Position numbers and translations under genes: made by a program. Below, piece by piece: positions 11,246 through 24,069 of a stretch of 64,000 nt of DNA. The notes below the pieces were generated by a model. That model was not told the DNA's origin, searched no databases, and worked only from the letters and a program-made list of their open reading frames with translations. Positions within the stretch are counted from its first letter, which is position 1. Every line of letters starts with the position of its first letter. The DNA lies in contig CM022948.1 of assembly GCA_012931725.1 (NCBI GenBank), positions 12,421,300-12,485,299 of the forward strand, written 5' to 3'. This stretch comes from Litsea cubeba (Eukaryota > Streptophyta > Magnoliopsida > Laurales > Lauraceae).

Positions 11246-12125
11246 TCTGTCCAGTCCGGCTCGTGAGCAATTTTTTTCATTTTTCTCCTTCATTTTTGAT
11301 TCTTTTTCATTCCCAAACCTTCATACATATCTCCTAGATCATTTGGGCCCTTCCTTGACCTTCCAAACTCATCAAATCCCCAATCATAAGCAATCTAATT
11401 AACCAAACAAACACTTTTAAATCAAAGCCTTTTTCCCTATTTCTTTGAACACCAACTCTTAACACAAAGAAATCAAATTTTCTAAATGACCAAGATGAAA
11501 GCAAACTTCTAATACATTGTAAGACCATAACATAAATGGAAATCCATATAACATTGGTCCATTCATTCAAAGCAATTCCATAAATCATGAAGAATTAGAA
11601 CAAAATAAGAAAAAAAAAAACCATGAAACCAAACAAGAGAAATGAAACCATCATATTAATTGAAAATTCCACTTGCCTCAAGCCACAATGAAAGCTAAGA
11701 TGCTCTTCAAACCATGCTTTAGGGTCTCAAGCTCCAAATCACAAAACCCCCAAAATAGCTCATGAATAAACCCTAGAAAACAAATCCATTTTTAAATCTC
11801 CATGAAAACCCATTGCATAAAAAAGGAAAATACTCCAAATGGGTTGAAAAACAAGGATCTCAAGAAAGAAATGATATTGCAAACCTAGAAAAGCCCAAAC
11901 GAAGAAGAGAAGCTTGGATGAGAGGTCTCTCCTAGCTCAAAATCCTTGAAAAAGGCACCTTTGGGAAGCTTGAAGAGGGAGGAAGAAGAAGGTGAGATCA
12001 AATCTCCCTTTAGCATCCAAGAAGAGGGGTTTCTAAGAGGAGAGAGAAAGGGCTGGGAGAAAACCCTAGACTCCCCTTTGTTGCAGGAAAAGAAGAAGAA
12101 TGGAGAAAGAGAAGAGCCCCATTGG

Positions 12126-12132
12126 CTTTATA
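12126..12132 (-). promoter_or_regulatory. Probable TATA box of outer element LTR
   Basis: On the minus strand this reads CTCTATAAAGCC. It is followed downstream by a CT-rich leader typical of plant transcript starts. The same site in the other LTR is 28354-28360. Confidence 0.55.
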
Positions 12133-12635
12133 GAGAATAATGGGCTGGGCCCCCATGGGCCCCAATCTTACGAAGGTCAAAACTAGCATTTGTGGGTCCC
12201 GAACGAAAACGACGAAGAAGACAAAAACGATCAGCGAAATTTTACTTTCCAAAAAGTATATTTTCCCCAAATTCTGAAATTTTCGAAATTTATGGACAGA
12301 TTTAGTGAAAATGTCATTTTTGCCCATTTTTCTCGAAAAAACGTGATTTTTGAGCATCAAATCAAAATGGTCAAAACATGAAAGTTGTTCAACTCAATAA
12401 AATGAGTCAAAAGGAGCAAAATTTGTAATTTTTCCAAAACAAGAATAATTTCTCACAAAAATATATTTTACAAAGACCGGGTCAAACTAAAGTCAACGGT
12501 CTTCAAAATCTCAAAGGCTATGGAAAGATCTAGTCAAACTCAAAAACAAGGTCAAACTAAATCAAATCTCACTTAACAAGTTAAACCATGATTAAAATAA
12601 TACTAAACAAAGGGATTGGGGGTCGGGGTCTTACA

Positions 12636-12650
12636 TCCTCCCCCCCTTAG
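12636..12650 (-). other. Polypurine tract of outer element
   Basis: On the minus strand CTAAGGGGGGGAGGA directly precedes the LTR start TGTAAGACCCCG. This is the plus-strand primer for DNA synthesis and fixes the orientation. Confidence 0.9.
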
Positions 12651-14897
12651 AACCCATTTGGTCCTCCAAATGGTCTAAACCACCTCAAAATCAAAAACCC
12701 ACAAGACAAACGAAAACACTGACACCCTACGCTAAACCTCGGCAACTGAGACATCCTCTTATCAAATCTGACGTTGAGATGCACGGTCAACAACACTCTG
12801 ATTCGGTTGAAGGCTTCACACTATTCCACATATCTGCTCAAAACATACTCCTCTGACCAAACTAGTGTCCAACACTCCTAGCATCCTTGGTGTCAACTGT
12901 CATTCCTGCGCTGGATCAATTCTTTTACTTATCTCATCATTCACTGTCGGTTCAAGAAACTGCAAGTTCTGTTTCTCTCTATCACTTTGGAATTCTGTGC
13001 CTTAAGTCCTTCAAAGCTGTACACGGTGCTCCTGACGCTTGTACAAAGATGTGATCGTAGACATGTTTTCTTTGAAAAATCTTCATCCCGAAAAATTATG
13101 GAATTCCATATACCTACTTACACTGTACCATTCAACTCCTGGCTTCCAAGAATATCGTCATTCCTTCTTCATTCTGAAATCACAAATTCCAAATTCTATA
13201 AATCTCCTGCCACTGGCTTGGTCTGCTACGACCCAGATGTCACACTACCATAAACCAGATATCAAACTGCCACAACCTGTTGAGCTGTTCTGTGTCGAAA
13301 CTTCGCATAGCTTGCTTCTTCAGATTTCACTATTCAAGTCTTCTACTTTTGACAAGCATAACTAATCTTAGAAATCCAACTTTGTTTCCAACTGAACCCG
13401 TACCCCTCCTGACATCCATCAACCCTTCAATTCTTACACTTCCAAACTCCAACCATAGGCTAATACCACTCACTCCATTCAATGCAAAACAAATCTCAAA
13501 ATTTTAAACATGAGGACTAAGACTATTACTTAGTTGAATTTCATCCTTTTAAAATGTAATAGAAATTGAACTTCCAAATCATCAAATAAAACTTAATAAA
13601 TAAAGTTTATCAAAGTTTGAACATGAAACAACATTATTCGTTTTGAAATTCATATTTTTATAACCCAACAAATCATTGAAATACTCAACAATCTCAAATT
13701 AGGATTTCAAAAATAAATTAAATTCATGTAGTATGACCATACCTTAAGTTTTATTGAAATCCATTTCCAACCAAACATGTACAAAATTTTAAAATCGTTA
13801 AGGTTTTGAAATTTAAGTGTCAACATTTAAGAGAATTAAAACAAGAGCAAAATTCTAAGGTCATTGTAAAGTAATATCTTAAGAAAATTAAATAAAAATC
13901 TAAAACACAAAACCCTATGAAAACAAAATCATGTGACTCACGAAAAGAACATAATGACATAGTTTATTTCAAAGATAAGCCTTAAAGAAGAAACAATAAT
14001 CCATTGTTTAAACACTACATAGATAAATCATAGACATTAAGGAAAACATAACAAAGATGAAAATATCACGAAAATCATTTTAAATATGAAATGGACATCC
14101 AAATCACTGAGGTACTCCCTTGCATCTGCACGTTGTCCAACCCAATACCCTATAAGTCGGTAAAGCCCACAACGTTTCCTTTGCTGCCAAGAATTTTCTT
14201 AACTACAACTAACCATCCACTTGGTATCCCTGCTGAACCAACTACACTAGCTAAGCTGCAAGTCACGGGAATTCTCAACCAAAACTATGACGAGGTTCAT
14301 CGAATCCGGGAAATCCCTGAGTTTCTAGCACTAGCTTCTAGTCTTACTAACAAAGAATCACTTCTCCCTTCATAAAATCAATAGCTGATATGTCTTTTGC
14401 AGTCCTTCATCTTGGAAAGGTGGTCTGAGTCCACCCAAAATCTACATTTACTTACCTTGGTATGCTACATGATGATCCTTGATTAGCTGAGAGGGGATCT
14501 TCAAATGCTGCTCAAGTCCTACTTTGGCTGGCAAATGCACATGTCTTCTCTCATTAACCACAATGAAGATGCTGAAGGCTGAAAGTCTGCTGATGTTCTC
14601 CGAAAACAACATACTGAATCCACGGGGTTATCAGTCTCCGACACAAGAAAAGATAAAAGACACTGAACAAGAGTATGGAGACTTTAAATTCTCCACCACT
14701 AAGGAGGAAATTTGGCCATCCAAATCTCCTAACAACACGAACTAAAAGAAAAGACAAGCAAAGTCTCCCGAACTGAAAGAAAAGCCGACTCAAATCCAAA
14801 GAAACAAAGACACGAGAAAACAAATCGACACAATCTAACGAATCCTCACCACACGTCTTAATGTCTCTAGAGTATTTTATTTCCTAGAAACTAACCA

Positions 14898-14909
14898 GCT
14901 CTGATACCA
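14898..14909 (-). other. Primer-binding site of outer element (tRNA-Met)
   Basis: On the minus strand TGGTATCAGAGC starts four bases after the LTR end TGACA. It matches initiator tRNA-Met. Confidence 0.92.
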
Positions 14910-14913
14910 AACC

Positions 14914-17900
14914 TGTCACGCCCCGAAACCGGGACCTGCAGCGAACCGATCTCGGGGTGCGAAATTTTGGAATAAATTAAAACTTTTTGTTATAGTTCCC
15001 AAGATCCGCGTGAATGAGGATAATCAAATCTCATCACAATCAGAGTATATTTTCGCGGAAGCTACACATGGTGTTACGACCCGGAATCCGTGGCCATCGG
15101 GTTCCGTGTCGCACGCAACCAATTCCATAAAGCCATCATATAAGCAGACTGGCATAAATCATATATCAGAACACACTGAGCTGGTAGTAACAAGACTAAT
15201 TAATTCCCACATGTTCAAATTACAATTAACAAATGTCTTAATTACAAACCAAAAGAAAAAGGCTACAAAGCCATACAAAAATAACCAACTAAACAGAACT
15301 ACTACCCCAAAGATTTGATACGAACTCCGGTGCCAAACTTGACATCTAGATGATATCAATGGGCAGCCTCTCACGTCAGACCGGCGGTCCCACCGCCTCC
15401 TCTGATCAAACACCTAAAACCAGAAAGAGAAGAAACTGGCACCAAACAAAAAGGGCCAGACACGACGGTCTGGCAAGCAAATAAACAAATAATATGAAAC
15501 AAAGAACATACATAAAACCTGGTGAAATCATCGTAAAACTGAATAGAGAGTCTAACCAATAATAACAATAAATCACGATAAAACGATCGAAAGACCGAAC
15601 ATAAATATCAAAGCAATACAAGAACAATCTCAGAAGTACGAATGTCTTGAAAGATAGTAGCCCGCATAAAGCATTTAATGGTTGGAAATACCTTACGAAT
15701 CCTGAATAATAGCGACAATATGATAAATGATTGATACCGTATACACTAACCAAATCAAAACATAAAAAGCATAACCCACAAGAATCATAAAATAAAGTAA
15801 TATGCAGATAAAACCTTGGCGACCACAAATAGCTAAATCCTCCTATTACCGAAGTAATAAGAGCAGACAGAACGTAGCCACTGAACGTGGTACTAGAAAT
15901 AGGATCAGAATCGTAGCCATACAAATGGGACCGGCAGATCAAAAATCAGAACCGTAGCCATACAAATGGGACCGGCAGATAAAACCGTTGCCATGGTCGG
16001 TACAGACAGAATCCAAGCTGCAGCTGGCAGACAAATTAAAGATCCCAAGCCGGGTGATCAGCCCGACAAGGTGACCTAAGCCTAGTGGTGCCTTTAGTTT
16101 TCAAAACTCGAACCGATACGAATCAAATCATAATACTAATCCCTTTGGCTCAGGGGCTCACACCACATAGCTCTGGCCCCGTCTTGCCTCAAGGTTTTAT
16201 TTTCGAAATCATAGCCTCTTTGGCTCATGGGCTCACACTACAAAGCTCTGGCCCCGTCTTGCCTCGAGGTTTTTATTTTCAAATACTAGCCTTATCAAAA
16301 CAATAGTCTCATCGAAGAAATCCCGAATGTGACGAACATACCCCAATCTCTTTTCAAATCGAATCGGAGAAAACATACGAATATCTATGGTAAACCGTTC
16401 AAATACGCATCAAAGTGATTTGTATAAAATCATACGATCAACCCTTTCGAACATGGGAAACCACATGATTTTATAACAAATCACCGATGCTATTTAAATT
16501 AGTTTACCAAAGAATACAAATACAAATACAAATACAAATACAAATACATGTTCTGACTTGAAATGGAATGGATAGTGGAGAATGACTTAAGGCCTTGCCA
16601 AGGAACCATCTCAATGCGCATTTAACCTTTAAACATTGATTAATAAAAAGTGCGTTTGATGCCAATGAAAATCCATAATATTTAAATGATAAAGTGCGCA
16701 TTGAGACTCGAACGATTCCCGGGTAATTTCACATACACTCATTCTCACATCATTCCCATTTCACAAATTTCCAAGTATCAAAAGTAATGTCAAAACTCTT
16801 AAAAACATGCCCATAGCTGGCCTTAAACCATGCCCAAACAGTCTACTCATTTAACCCAAAACAGCCCTTTAAACATGGCTCAAAACAATCCTTAAAACAG
16901 TCCAAAAACTAAGCTTGAATGGACCACAAAACAAACCTTAAAAACAGCCCAAAACTAATCCTTTAATGGTCCAAGAAACAAGTTCTAAAACAAGCCCAAA
17001 ACTACACCTTGAATGGCCTACAAAACAGGTCTTAAATCAGCCCCAAAACTAACCTGAACCAGGCCCACAAAACAGACTTTAAATCAGCTCAAAACCAACC
17101 TGAACCAGGCCCACAAAACATATCTTAAAGCAGCCCTTAAAAACTAACTTTGAATGGCCCACAACACAGATTTTAAAACAGCCCAAAACTCAACCTTTAT
17201 TGGCCCACAAAACAAACTTTAAATCAGCCCAAAACTAACTTTGAACAGGCCCACAAAACAGGTTTTAAATCAGCCCAAAACTAACTTTGAACAGGCCCAC
17301 AAAACAGGTTTTAAATCAGCCCAAAACTAACTTTGAACAGGCCCACAAAACATGGCTTAAAACAGTCCAATATCAGGCCCTAAAATGACCCAATATCAGG
17401 TCTTGAAATGGCCCAAAAACTGACTTGAATGGTCCAAGAAATAGGCCCAAAGAAACCCCAAGAACAGGCCCAAAAACTGATTTAAAACAGGCCCAGAAAT
17501 CCACCTGCAACAGGCCCCCAGGCTGGGCTGGGCTCGCTCGAGCGAACCCAGGCCCGCTCGAGCGAAGCCCAGACAGAGCCTGGGTCGCTCGAGCTACCCA
17601 GTGGGTCGCTCGAGCGAGCCAGGCAGAACCTGGTCCGCTCGAGCGGCCCACTGGGTCGCTCGAGCGGACTGGGCTCTGTCCAGTCCGGCTCGTGAGCAAT
17701 TTTTTTCATTTTTCTCCTTCATTTTTGATTCTTTTTCATTCCCAAACCTTCATACATATCTCCTAGATCATTTGGGCCCTTCCTTGACCTTCCAAACTCA
17801 TCAAATCCCCAATCATAAGCAATCTAATTAACCAAACAAACACTTTTAAATCAAAGCCTTTTTCCCTATTTCTTTGAACACCAACTCTTAACACAAAGAA

Positions 17901-18178
17901 ATCAAATTTTCTAAATGACCAAGATGAAAGCAAACTTCTAATACATTGTAAGACCATAACATAAATGGAAATCCATATAACATTGGTCCATTCATTCAAA
18001 GCAATTCCATAAATCATGAAGAATTAGAACAAAATAAGAAAAAAAAAAAAAACCATGAAACCAAACAAGAGAAATGAAACCATCATATTAATTGAAAATT
18101 CCACTTGCCTCAAGCCACAATGAAAGCTAAGATGCTCTTCAAACCATGCTTTAGGGTCTCAAGCTCCAAATCACAAAA
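14914..18178 (-). repeat. Outer element, 5' LTR, first segment
   Basis: It begins TGTCACGCCCCG on the plus strand and follows 8492-12635 closely until ATCACAAAA. There the inner element enters, and the CAAAA at 18174-18178 is its target duplication. The LTR resumes at 27970. The summed length (4154 bp) agrees with the other LTR (4144 bp). Confidence 0.93.
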
Positions 18179-21100
18179 TGTAAGATCCCGACCCCAGTTC
18201 TTTTGTTTAGTATTGATTTAATCGTGGTTTGGCTTTTTAAGCGAGATTTGATTTAGTTTGACCTTGTTTTTTTGAGTGTGACTAGACTTTTCCATAACCT
18301 TGGAGATTTTGAGACCGTTGACTTTAGTTTGACCCGGTCCCTATGATTTGTATTTTTATGAGAAATTACTTTTCATTTCTAAAAATTCTGGATTTGGTGT
18401 ATTTTGACTTATTTTATATGAAGTTTAACAACTTTCATGTTTTGATCATTTTGATTTGATACTCAGAAATCACGTTTTTCGAGGAAAATGGGCAAAAATG
18501 ACATTTTCACTAAATCTGTCCATGAATTTCGAAAATTTCAGAAATTGGGGAAAATATACTTTTTGGAAAGTAGATATTTCGCTGATCGTTTTTGTCTTTT
18601 TCGTCGTTTTCGTTCGGGGACCGCAAATGTGAGTTTCAGCCTTGTGAAGATCGGGGCCCACAAACCCATCTTATAAGAAGGGGAACCCATCTCTTCTCCT
18701 TCATTTTCGTTTCCAGCAACTTGGGCTGAGGGAGAGGGCTCCTTCTTTCCCCTTTCCAGCCATCTCTCTCCTTTTTGCAAGCTTCCTTCTTGTGTGCTAA
18801 GGGAAGGTTTGATCTTACCTTCTTCTTCCTCATCTCTCAAGCATCCCAAAGATATCCTTTTCAAGATTTTTGAGCTAGAGCAAGGCTCTCATCTAAGCCC
18901 TTCTTCTTGTTTGGATCACCTAAAGGTTTGCAATGGCTTTCCAAACTTTAGATCTTGGTTCTCCTCTTCATTTTGAGTGTTTTCATCTTTTATGCAATGG
19001 GTTTTCATGGAGATTTGAAAATGGTTGGTTTCTAGGGCTTCTTCTTTAGCCATTTTGGGGGTTTTGTGATTTTGGAGCTTGGGACTTTAAGAGCACCATC
19101 TTGGAGTGATTTACATCTTCTCTTGACCAAGGCAAGTGAATTTTACAATTAATATGATGTTTTCATGTTTCTTGTTTAGTTTCATGGCTTTTTCTCATTA
19201 TGTTCTAATCCTTTTGATTTATGGATTTGCTTTGAATGAATGGAGTAATGTTATATTGGTTTTCACTCATGTTGTTGTTCTACAAGGAGTTGGAAGTTTG
19301 GTTTTCACTTTGGTCACTTAGAAAAATTTGTCTTCCTTGTGTTAAGTTTGGTGTTCAAAGAAAGGGAGGAAAAAGGATTTGATTTAGAAGTGGTTGCTAG
19401 AGTAATTGGACTGATTGTTAATGAGGATTTGTTGACTTGTGGAGGTCAAGAAATGGCTAAGTTATTGTGAAAACTTGTATGGAAGGAAGAGGGAAGAAAA
19501 GAAATCAGAAAATTGCACATGAGAGTGCAATTCTGCACTCATCCGGACCCAGCCAGAACTGGGTCCGCTCGAGCGACCCAGTGGGCCGCTCGAGCGACCC
19601 AGGTTCTGGAAGGGGTCCGCTCGAGCGGACCCTGGGTCGCTCGAGCGGACCCAGCCCAGTTCTGGGCCCTTTTCAGGGCCTGGTTTGGGGGGATTTTGAG
19701 GGACTTTTTGGGCCTGATTCAAGAGGGTTTTGGGGCCATTTTAAAACCTGATTTTTGGGTCATCTTTGGGCCTGATATTTGACTGATTTAAAACTTGTTG
19801 GTGGGCCTGTTTCATGATTAGTTTGGGTTTGTTTTAAAACTTGATTCTTGGACCCTTAAAGGTTCAGTTTTGGGGGTTGTTTTAAAGTATGTTTGTGGGC
19901 CATTCAAGTTTGGTTTTGGGGCTGTTTTAAAACCTGTTGGTGGGCCTGTTTCATGGTCAGTTTTGGGTTGCTTCATAACTCATTTTTGTGGGCCATTAAA
20001 GGTTTAGTTTTGGGCTATGTTAAAAATCTGTTTTGTGGGCCTGGTTCAGGTTAGTCTTGGGCTGTTTTTAAAGTTTGTTTAGTGGTCCATTCAAGCTTAG
20101 TTTTTGGACTGTTTTAAGAATTGTTTAGGCCTTGTTTAAAGGGGCTATTTTGGGTTAAATGAGTAGGCTATTTTGGACTTGGTTTAAGGCCAGCTATGGG
20201 CCTGTTTTTAAGAGTTTTGACATTACTTTTGATACTTGGAAATTGGTGAAATGGGAATGATGTGAGAATGTACATATGTGAAATTATCCGGGAACCTTTC
20301 GTGTCTCAATGCGCACTTTATCATTTAAACATTATGGATTTTCATTGGCATAAAACACACTCTTTACTAATCAATGTTTAAAGGTTAAATGTGCATTGAG
20401 ATGGTCCCTTGGTAAGTCATTAAGTCATTCTCCACTGTCCATTCCATTTCAAGTCAGAAAAATGTATTTGTATTTGTATTTATATTTGTATTTGTTTTCT
20501 TTGGTGAACTAATTTAAATAGCATCGATGATTTGTTATAAAATCATGTGGCTTTCCACGTTCGAAAGGATTGACCGTATGATTTTATACAAATCACCTTG
20601 ATGCGTATTTGAACGGTTTACCATAGATATTCGTATGCTTTCTCCGATTCGATTTGAAAAGAGATTGGAGTATGTTTGTCACATTCGGGATTTCTTCGAT
20701 GAGATTATTGTTTTGATAAGACTAGTATTTGAAAATAAAAACCTCGAGGCAAGACGGGGCAAGAGCTATGTGGTGCGAGCCCATGAGCCAAAGAGGCTAT
20801 GATTTCGAAAATAAAACCCCGAGGCAAGACGGGGCCAGGGCTATGTGGTGTGAGCCCCTGAGCCAAAGGGATTAGTATTGTGTTAGATTTGTATCGGTTT
20901 GAGTTTTGAAAACTAAAGGCACCACTAAGCTTAGGTCACCTTGTCGGGCTGATCACCCGGCTTGGGATCTTTAATTTGTCCGCCAGCTGCAGCTTGGATT
21001 CCGTCTGTACCGACCATGGCAACGGTTTTATCTGCCGGTCCCATTTGTATGGCTACGGTTCTGATTTCTGATCTGCCGGTCCCATTTGTATGGCTACGGT

Positions 21101-22097
21101 TCTGATCCTATTTCTAGTACCACGTTCAGTGGCTACGCTCTGTCTGCTCTTATTACTTCGGTAATAGGAGGATTAGCTATTTGTGGTCGCCAAGGTTTAT
21201 CTGCATATTACTTTATTTTATTATTCTTGTTGGTTATGCTTTTTATGCTTTGATTTGTTTAATGTTTACGATACCGATCTTTATCGTATTGTCTCTACTG
21301 TTCAGTTTTAAATGTATTTCCAATTATTAAATGTTTCGCTTAGGTGGTTATCTTTTCGAGATATTTATGCTTTAGAGACTGTTCGTTTATTTGTCTCGAT
21401 ATTTATGTTCGGACTTTCGATCGTTTTAGCATGTTTTATTGTCATTATTGTTTAGACCATTTATCCGGTTTTACGATGATTTCATCAGGTTTTATATATG
21501 TTCTTTTGTTTCATATTACTTGATTATTTGCTTGCCAGACCGTCTTGTCTGACCCTTTTTGTTTGGTGCCAGTTTCTTCTCTTTCTGGTTTTAGGTGTTT
21601 GATCAGAGGAGGCGGTGGGACTGCCGGTCTGACGTGAGGGGCTGCCCATTGATATCATCTAGATGTCAAGTTTGGCACCAGAGTTCGTATTGAAATGTTG
21701 GGGTAGTATTTCTGTTTAGTTGGATATTTTTGTATGGCTTTATCAGCCTTTTTCTTTTGGGTTTGTAATTAAGACATTTGTTAATTGTAATCTGAATATG
21801 CGGGAAATAATAGATTTGTTACTACCAGCTCAGTGTGTTGTGATTTATGGCTTGTGCCAGTCTTATTATGAGATGGCTTTGTGGAATTGGTTGCGTGCGA
21901 CACGGAACCCGATGGCCACGGATTCCGGGTCGTAACACCATGTTTAGCTTCCGCGAAAAATATACTCTGATGGTGTTGGAATGTGATTATCCTCATTCAC
22001 GCGGATCTTGGGAACTATAACAAAAAGTTTCAAATTTATCCCAAAATTTCGCACCCCGAGGTCGAATCACTGCAGGGCCCGGTTTCGGGGCGTGACA
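18179..22097 (+). repeat. Inner element 5' LTR
   Basis: It matches 24070-27969. A TATA-like TATAAG is at 18672-18677, followed by a CT-rich tract. GCTCGAGC palindromes are at about 19566-19650, a degenerate 46-bp-type array at 19670-20215, and a TATTTG microsatellite at about 20464-20495. It carries one palindrome module of about 20 bases (near 19628-19648) that the 3' LTR lacks. Confidence 0.93.
18672..18677 (+). promoter_or_regulatory. Possible TATA box of inner element LTR
   Basis: TATAAG in CATCTTATAAGAAGG lies just upstream of a long CT-rich stretch. It occupies the position equivalent to the better TATA box of the outer element. The 3' LTR copy is at 24563-24568. Confidence 0.4.
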
Positions 22098-22101
22098 AGT
22101 T

Positions 22102-22113
22102 TGGTATCAGAGC
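22102..22113 (+). other. Primer-binding site of inner element (tRNA-Met)
   Basis: TGGTATCAGAGC lies four bases after the LTR end TGACA, with the same spacing as in the outer element. Confidence 0.93.
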
Positions 22114-24056
22114 TGGTTAGTTTCTAGGAAATAAAATACTCTAGAGACATTAAGACGTGTGGTGAGGATTCGTTAGATTGTGTCGATTTGTTTTCTCGTG
22201 TCCTTGTTTCTTTGGATTTGAGTCGGCTTTTCTTTCAGTTCGGGAGATTTTGCTTGTCTTTTCTTTTAGTTCTGTTGTTAGGAGATTTGGATGACCAAAT
22301 TTCCTCCTTAGTGGTGGAGAATTTAAAGTCTCCATACTCTTGTTCAGTGTCTTTTGTCTGTGCTTGTGTCGGAGACTGAGAACCCTCTGGACTTGGTATG
22401 TTGTTTTCGGAGAACATCAGCAGACTTTCAGCCTTCAGCATCTTCATTGTGGTTAATAAGAGAAGACGTGTGCATTTGCCAGTCAAGGTAGAACTCGAGC
22501 AGTAGTTGAAGATCCCCTCTCAGCTAAGCGAAGATCATCATGCAGCGTACCAAGGTAAGTAAATGTAGATTTTGGGTGGACTCAGACCATCTTTCCAAGA
22601 TGAAGGACTGCAAAAAGGCATATCAGCTATTGATTCTATGAAGAGAGAAGTGATTCTTAGTCAGTAAGACTAGAAGTTAGTGCCAGAAACTCAGGGATTT
22701 CCCGGATTCGACGAGCCTTGTCATGGATTTGGCTGAGAATTTTCAGGACTTGTAGCTTAGCCAGTGTAGTTTTCAGAGGCAATACCAAGTGGATGGTTCG
22801 TTGTGGTCAAGATAATTTTCGGCAGCAGTGGAAACGTTGTGAGTTTTAGCGACTTACAGGGTATTGGATTGGACAGCATGCAGATGCAAGGGAATACCTT
22901 AGTTTTGGTGATGTCTCTTTTCTTGGAGAGAATGATTTTCGTGATGTTTTCATCTTTGCTATGTTTTCCTTAATGTCTATGATTTAACCGTGTGGTGTTT
23001 AAACAATGAATTTATGTTTCTTCTTTAAGGTTTATTTTGAAATAAAACTATGTTATTACACTCTTTTCATGAGTCACATGATTTTTGTTTTCATATTTGA
23101 AAATCCTAATTTGAGGTTGTTGAGTATTTCAATGATTTGCTGGGTTATGAAAATATGAATTTCAAAACGAATAATGTTGTTTCATGTTCAAACTTTGATA
23201 AACTTTCTTTATTAAGTTTTATTTGATAATTTGGAAGTTCAGCTTCTACTACGTTTTAAAATGATGAGATTTAGCTAAGTAATTACTTTAGTCCCTATGT
23301 TTAAAATTTTAAGGGTTGTTTGGCATCGAATGGAAGGAGTTGTATTAGTTATGGCTGGAGTTTGGTAGTATGTGAATTGAAGGGTTGATGGATGTCAGGA
23401 TATATATTGGTTCAGCTGGAGATAAAGTTGGATCTGCGAGAGAATCAACATCATTCAAGACAGGGATTTGAAGTTTCAGTTCTTCGGGAATTAACATCAG
23501 ATTGGCAGATATGTTTTTGTTGATAACACAGTATCAAGCATAATATCAAGAACAACAAGTAGATAGAATCAGATGTGGGCAAGAATTCTGAGTACAGCAC
23601 AGAAAGATTTGGAATATGGAGTTGTGAGAGTGAAATCTGAAGAGGCAAGCCATGCGAAGTTTTGACACAGAACAGCTCAGCAGGTTATGGCAGTTTGACA
23701 TATGGGTTGAAACAGACCAAGTCAAAGACATGATATCTATAGAATTTTGAAGTTTGTAATTCAGAATCGAGGAGGATTTGTAATGTGTCAAGAGAGTTGT
23801 GTAGCCAGTTAACTCGATCAGCTTATTGCTCACGAGAGAAGACAGAAGATGCATGCAAGGGGCCAACAGAATTTGTGGAACAGTGTGAAGCCTTCAACCG
23901 AGTCAGAATGTGGTTGACCGTGCATCTCAACGTCGGGTTTGATCAGAGAGTCTCTCAGTTACCGAGGTCTAGCATAGGGTGTCAGTGTTTTCGTTTGTCT
24001 TTTGGGTTTTTTTATTTTGATTTGGTTTAAGCCATTTGGAGGACCAAATGGGTTCT

Positions 24057-24069
24057 AAGGGGGGGAGGA
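24057..24069 (+). other. Polypurine tract of inner element
   Basis: The run AAGGGGGGGAGGA immediately precedes the 3' LTR start TGTAAGATCC. Confidence 0.92.

Larger units (their letters stand above)
8492..12635 (-). repeat. Outer element, 3' LTR in its own orientation
   Basis: It is 4144 bp long and matches 14914-18178 plus 27975-28863. Internal landmarks on the plus strand are a CAAATA microsatellite (about 10091-10120), a 46-bp tandem array, a GCTCGAGC cluster and a minus-strand TATA box. Its minus-strand open frame of 178 residues at 8983-9519 is hydrophobic, is repeated in every LTR copy, and shows no domain, so I do not call it a gene. Confidence 0.92.
12636..14913 (-). other. Internal region of outer element, non-coding
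   Basis: This is about 2.3 kb between the two LTRs. Open frames are short and none shows gag, protease, integrase or reverse-transcriptase motifs. It is homologous throughout to the internal region 22098-24069 of the inner element, so the sequence is conserved within the family although it is not coding. On the minus strand a consensus splice donor (CCAAG/GTAAGT) lies at 14454-14460, about 450 bases after the primer site. Confidence 0.8.
22098..24069 (+). other. Internal region of inner element, non-coding
   Basis: It contains a primer site (22102), a short ATG-led frame at 22540 that meets a consensus splice donor (CAAG/GTAAGT, GT at 22555-22556), and about 1.5 kb without recognisable coding sequence. 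It is homologous to 12636-14913 in reverse orientation. No Gag or Pol motif was found in any frame. Confidence 0.8.
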
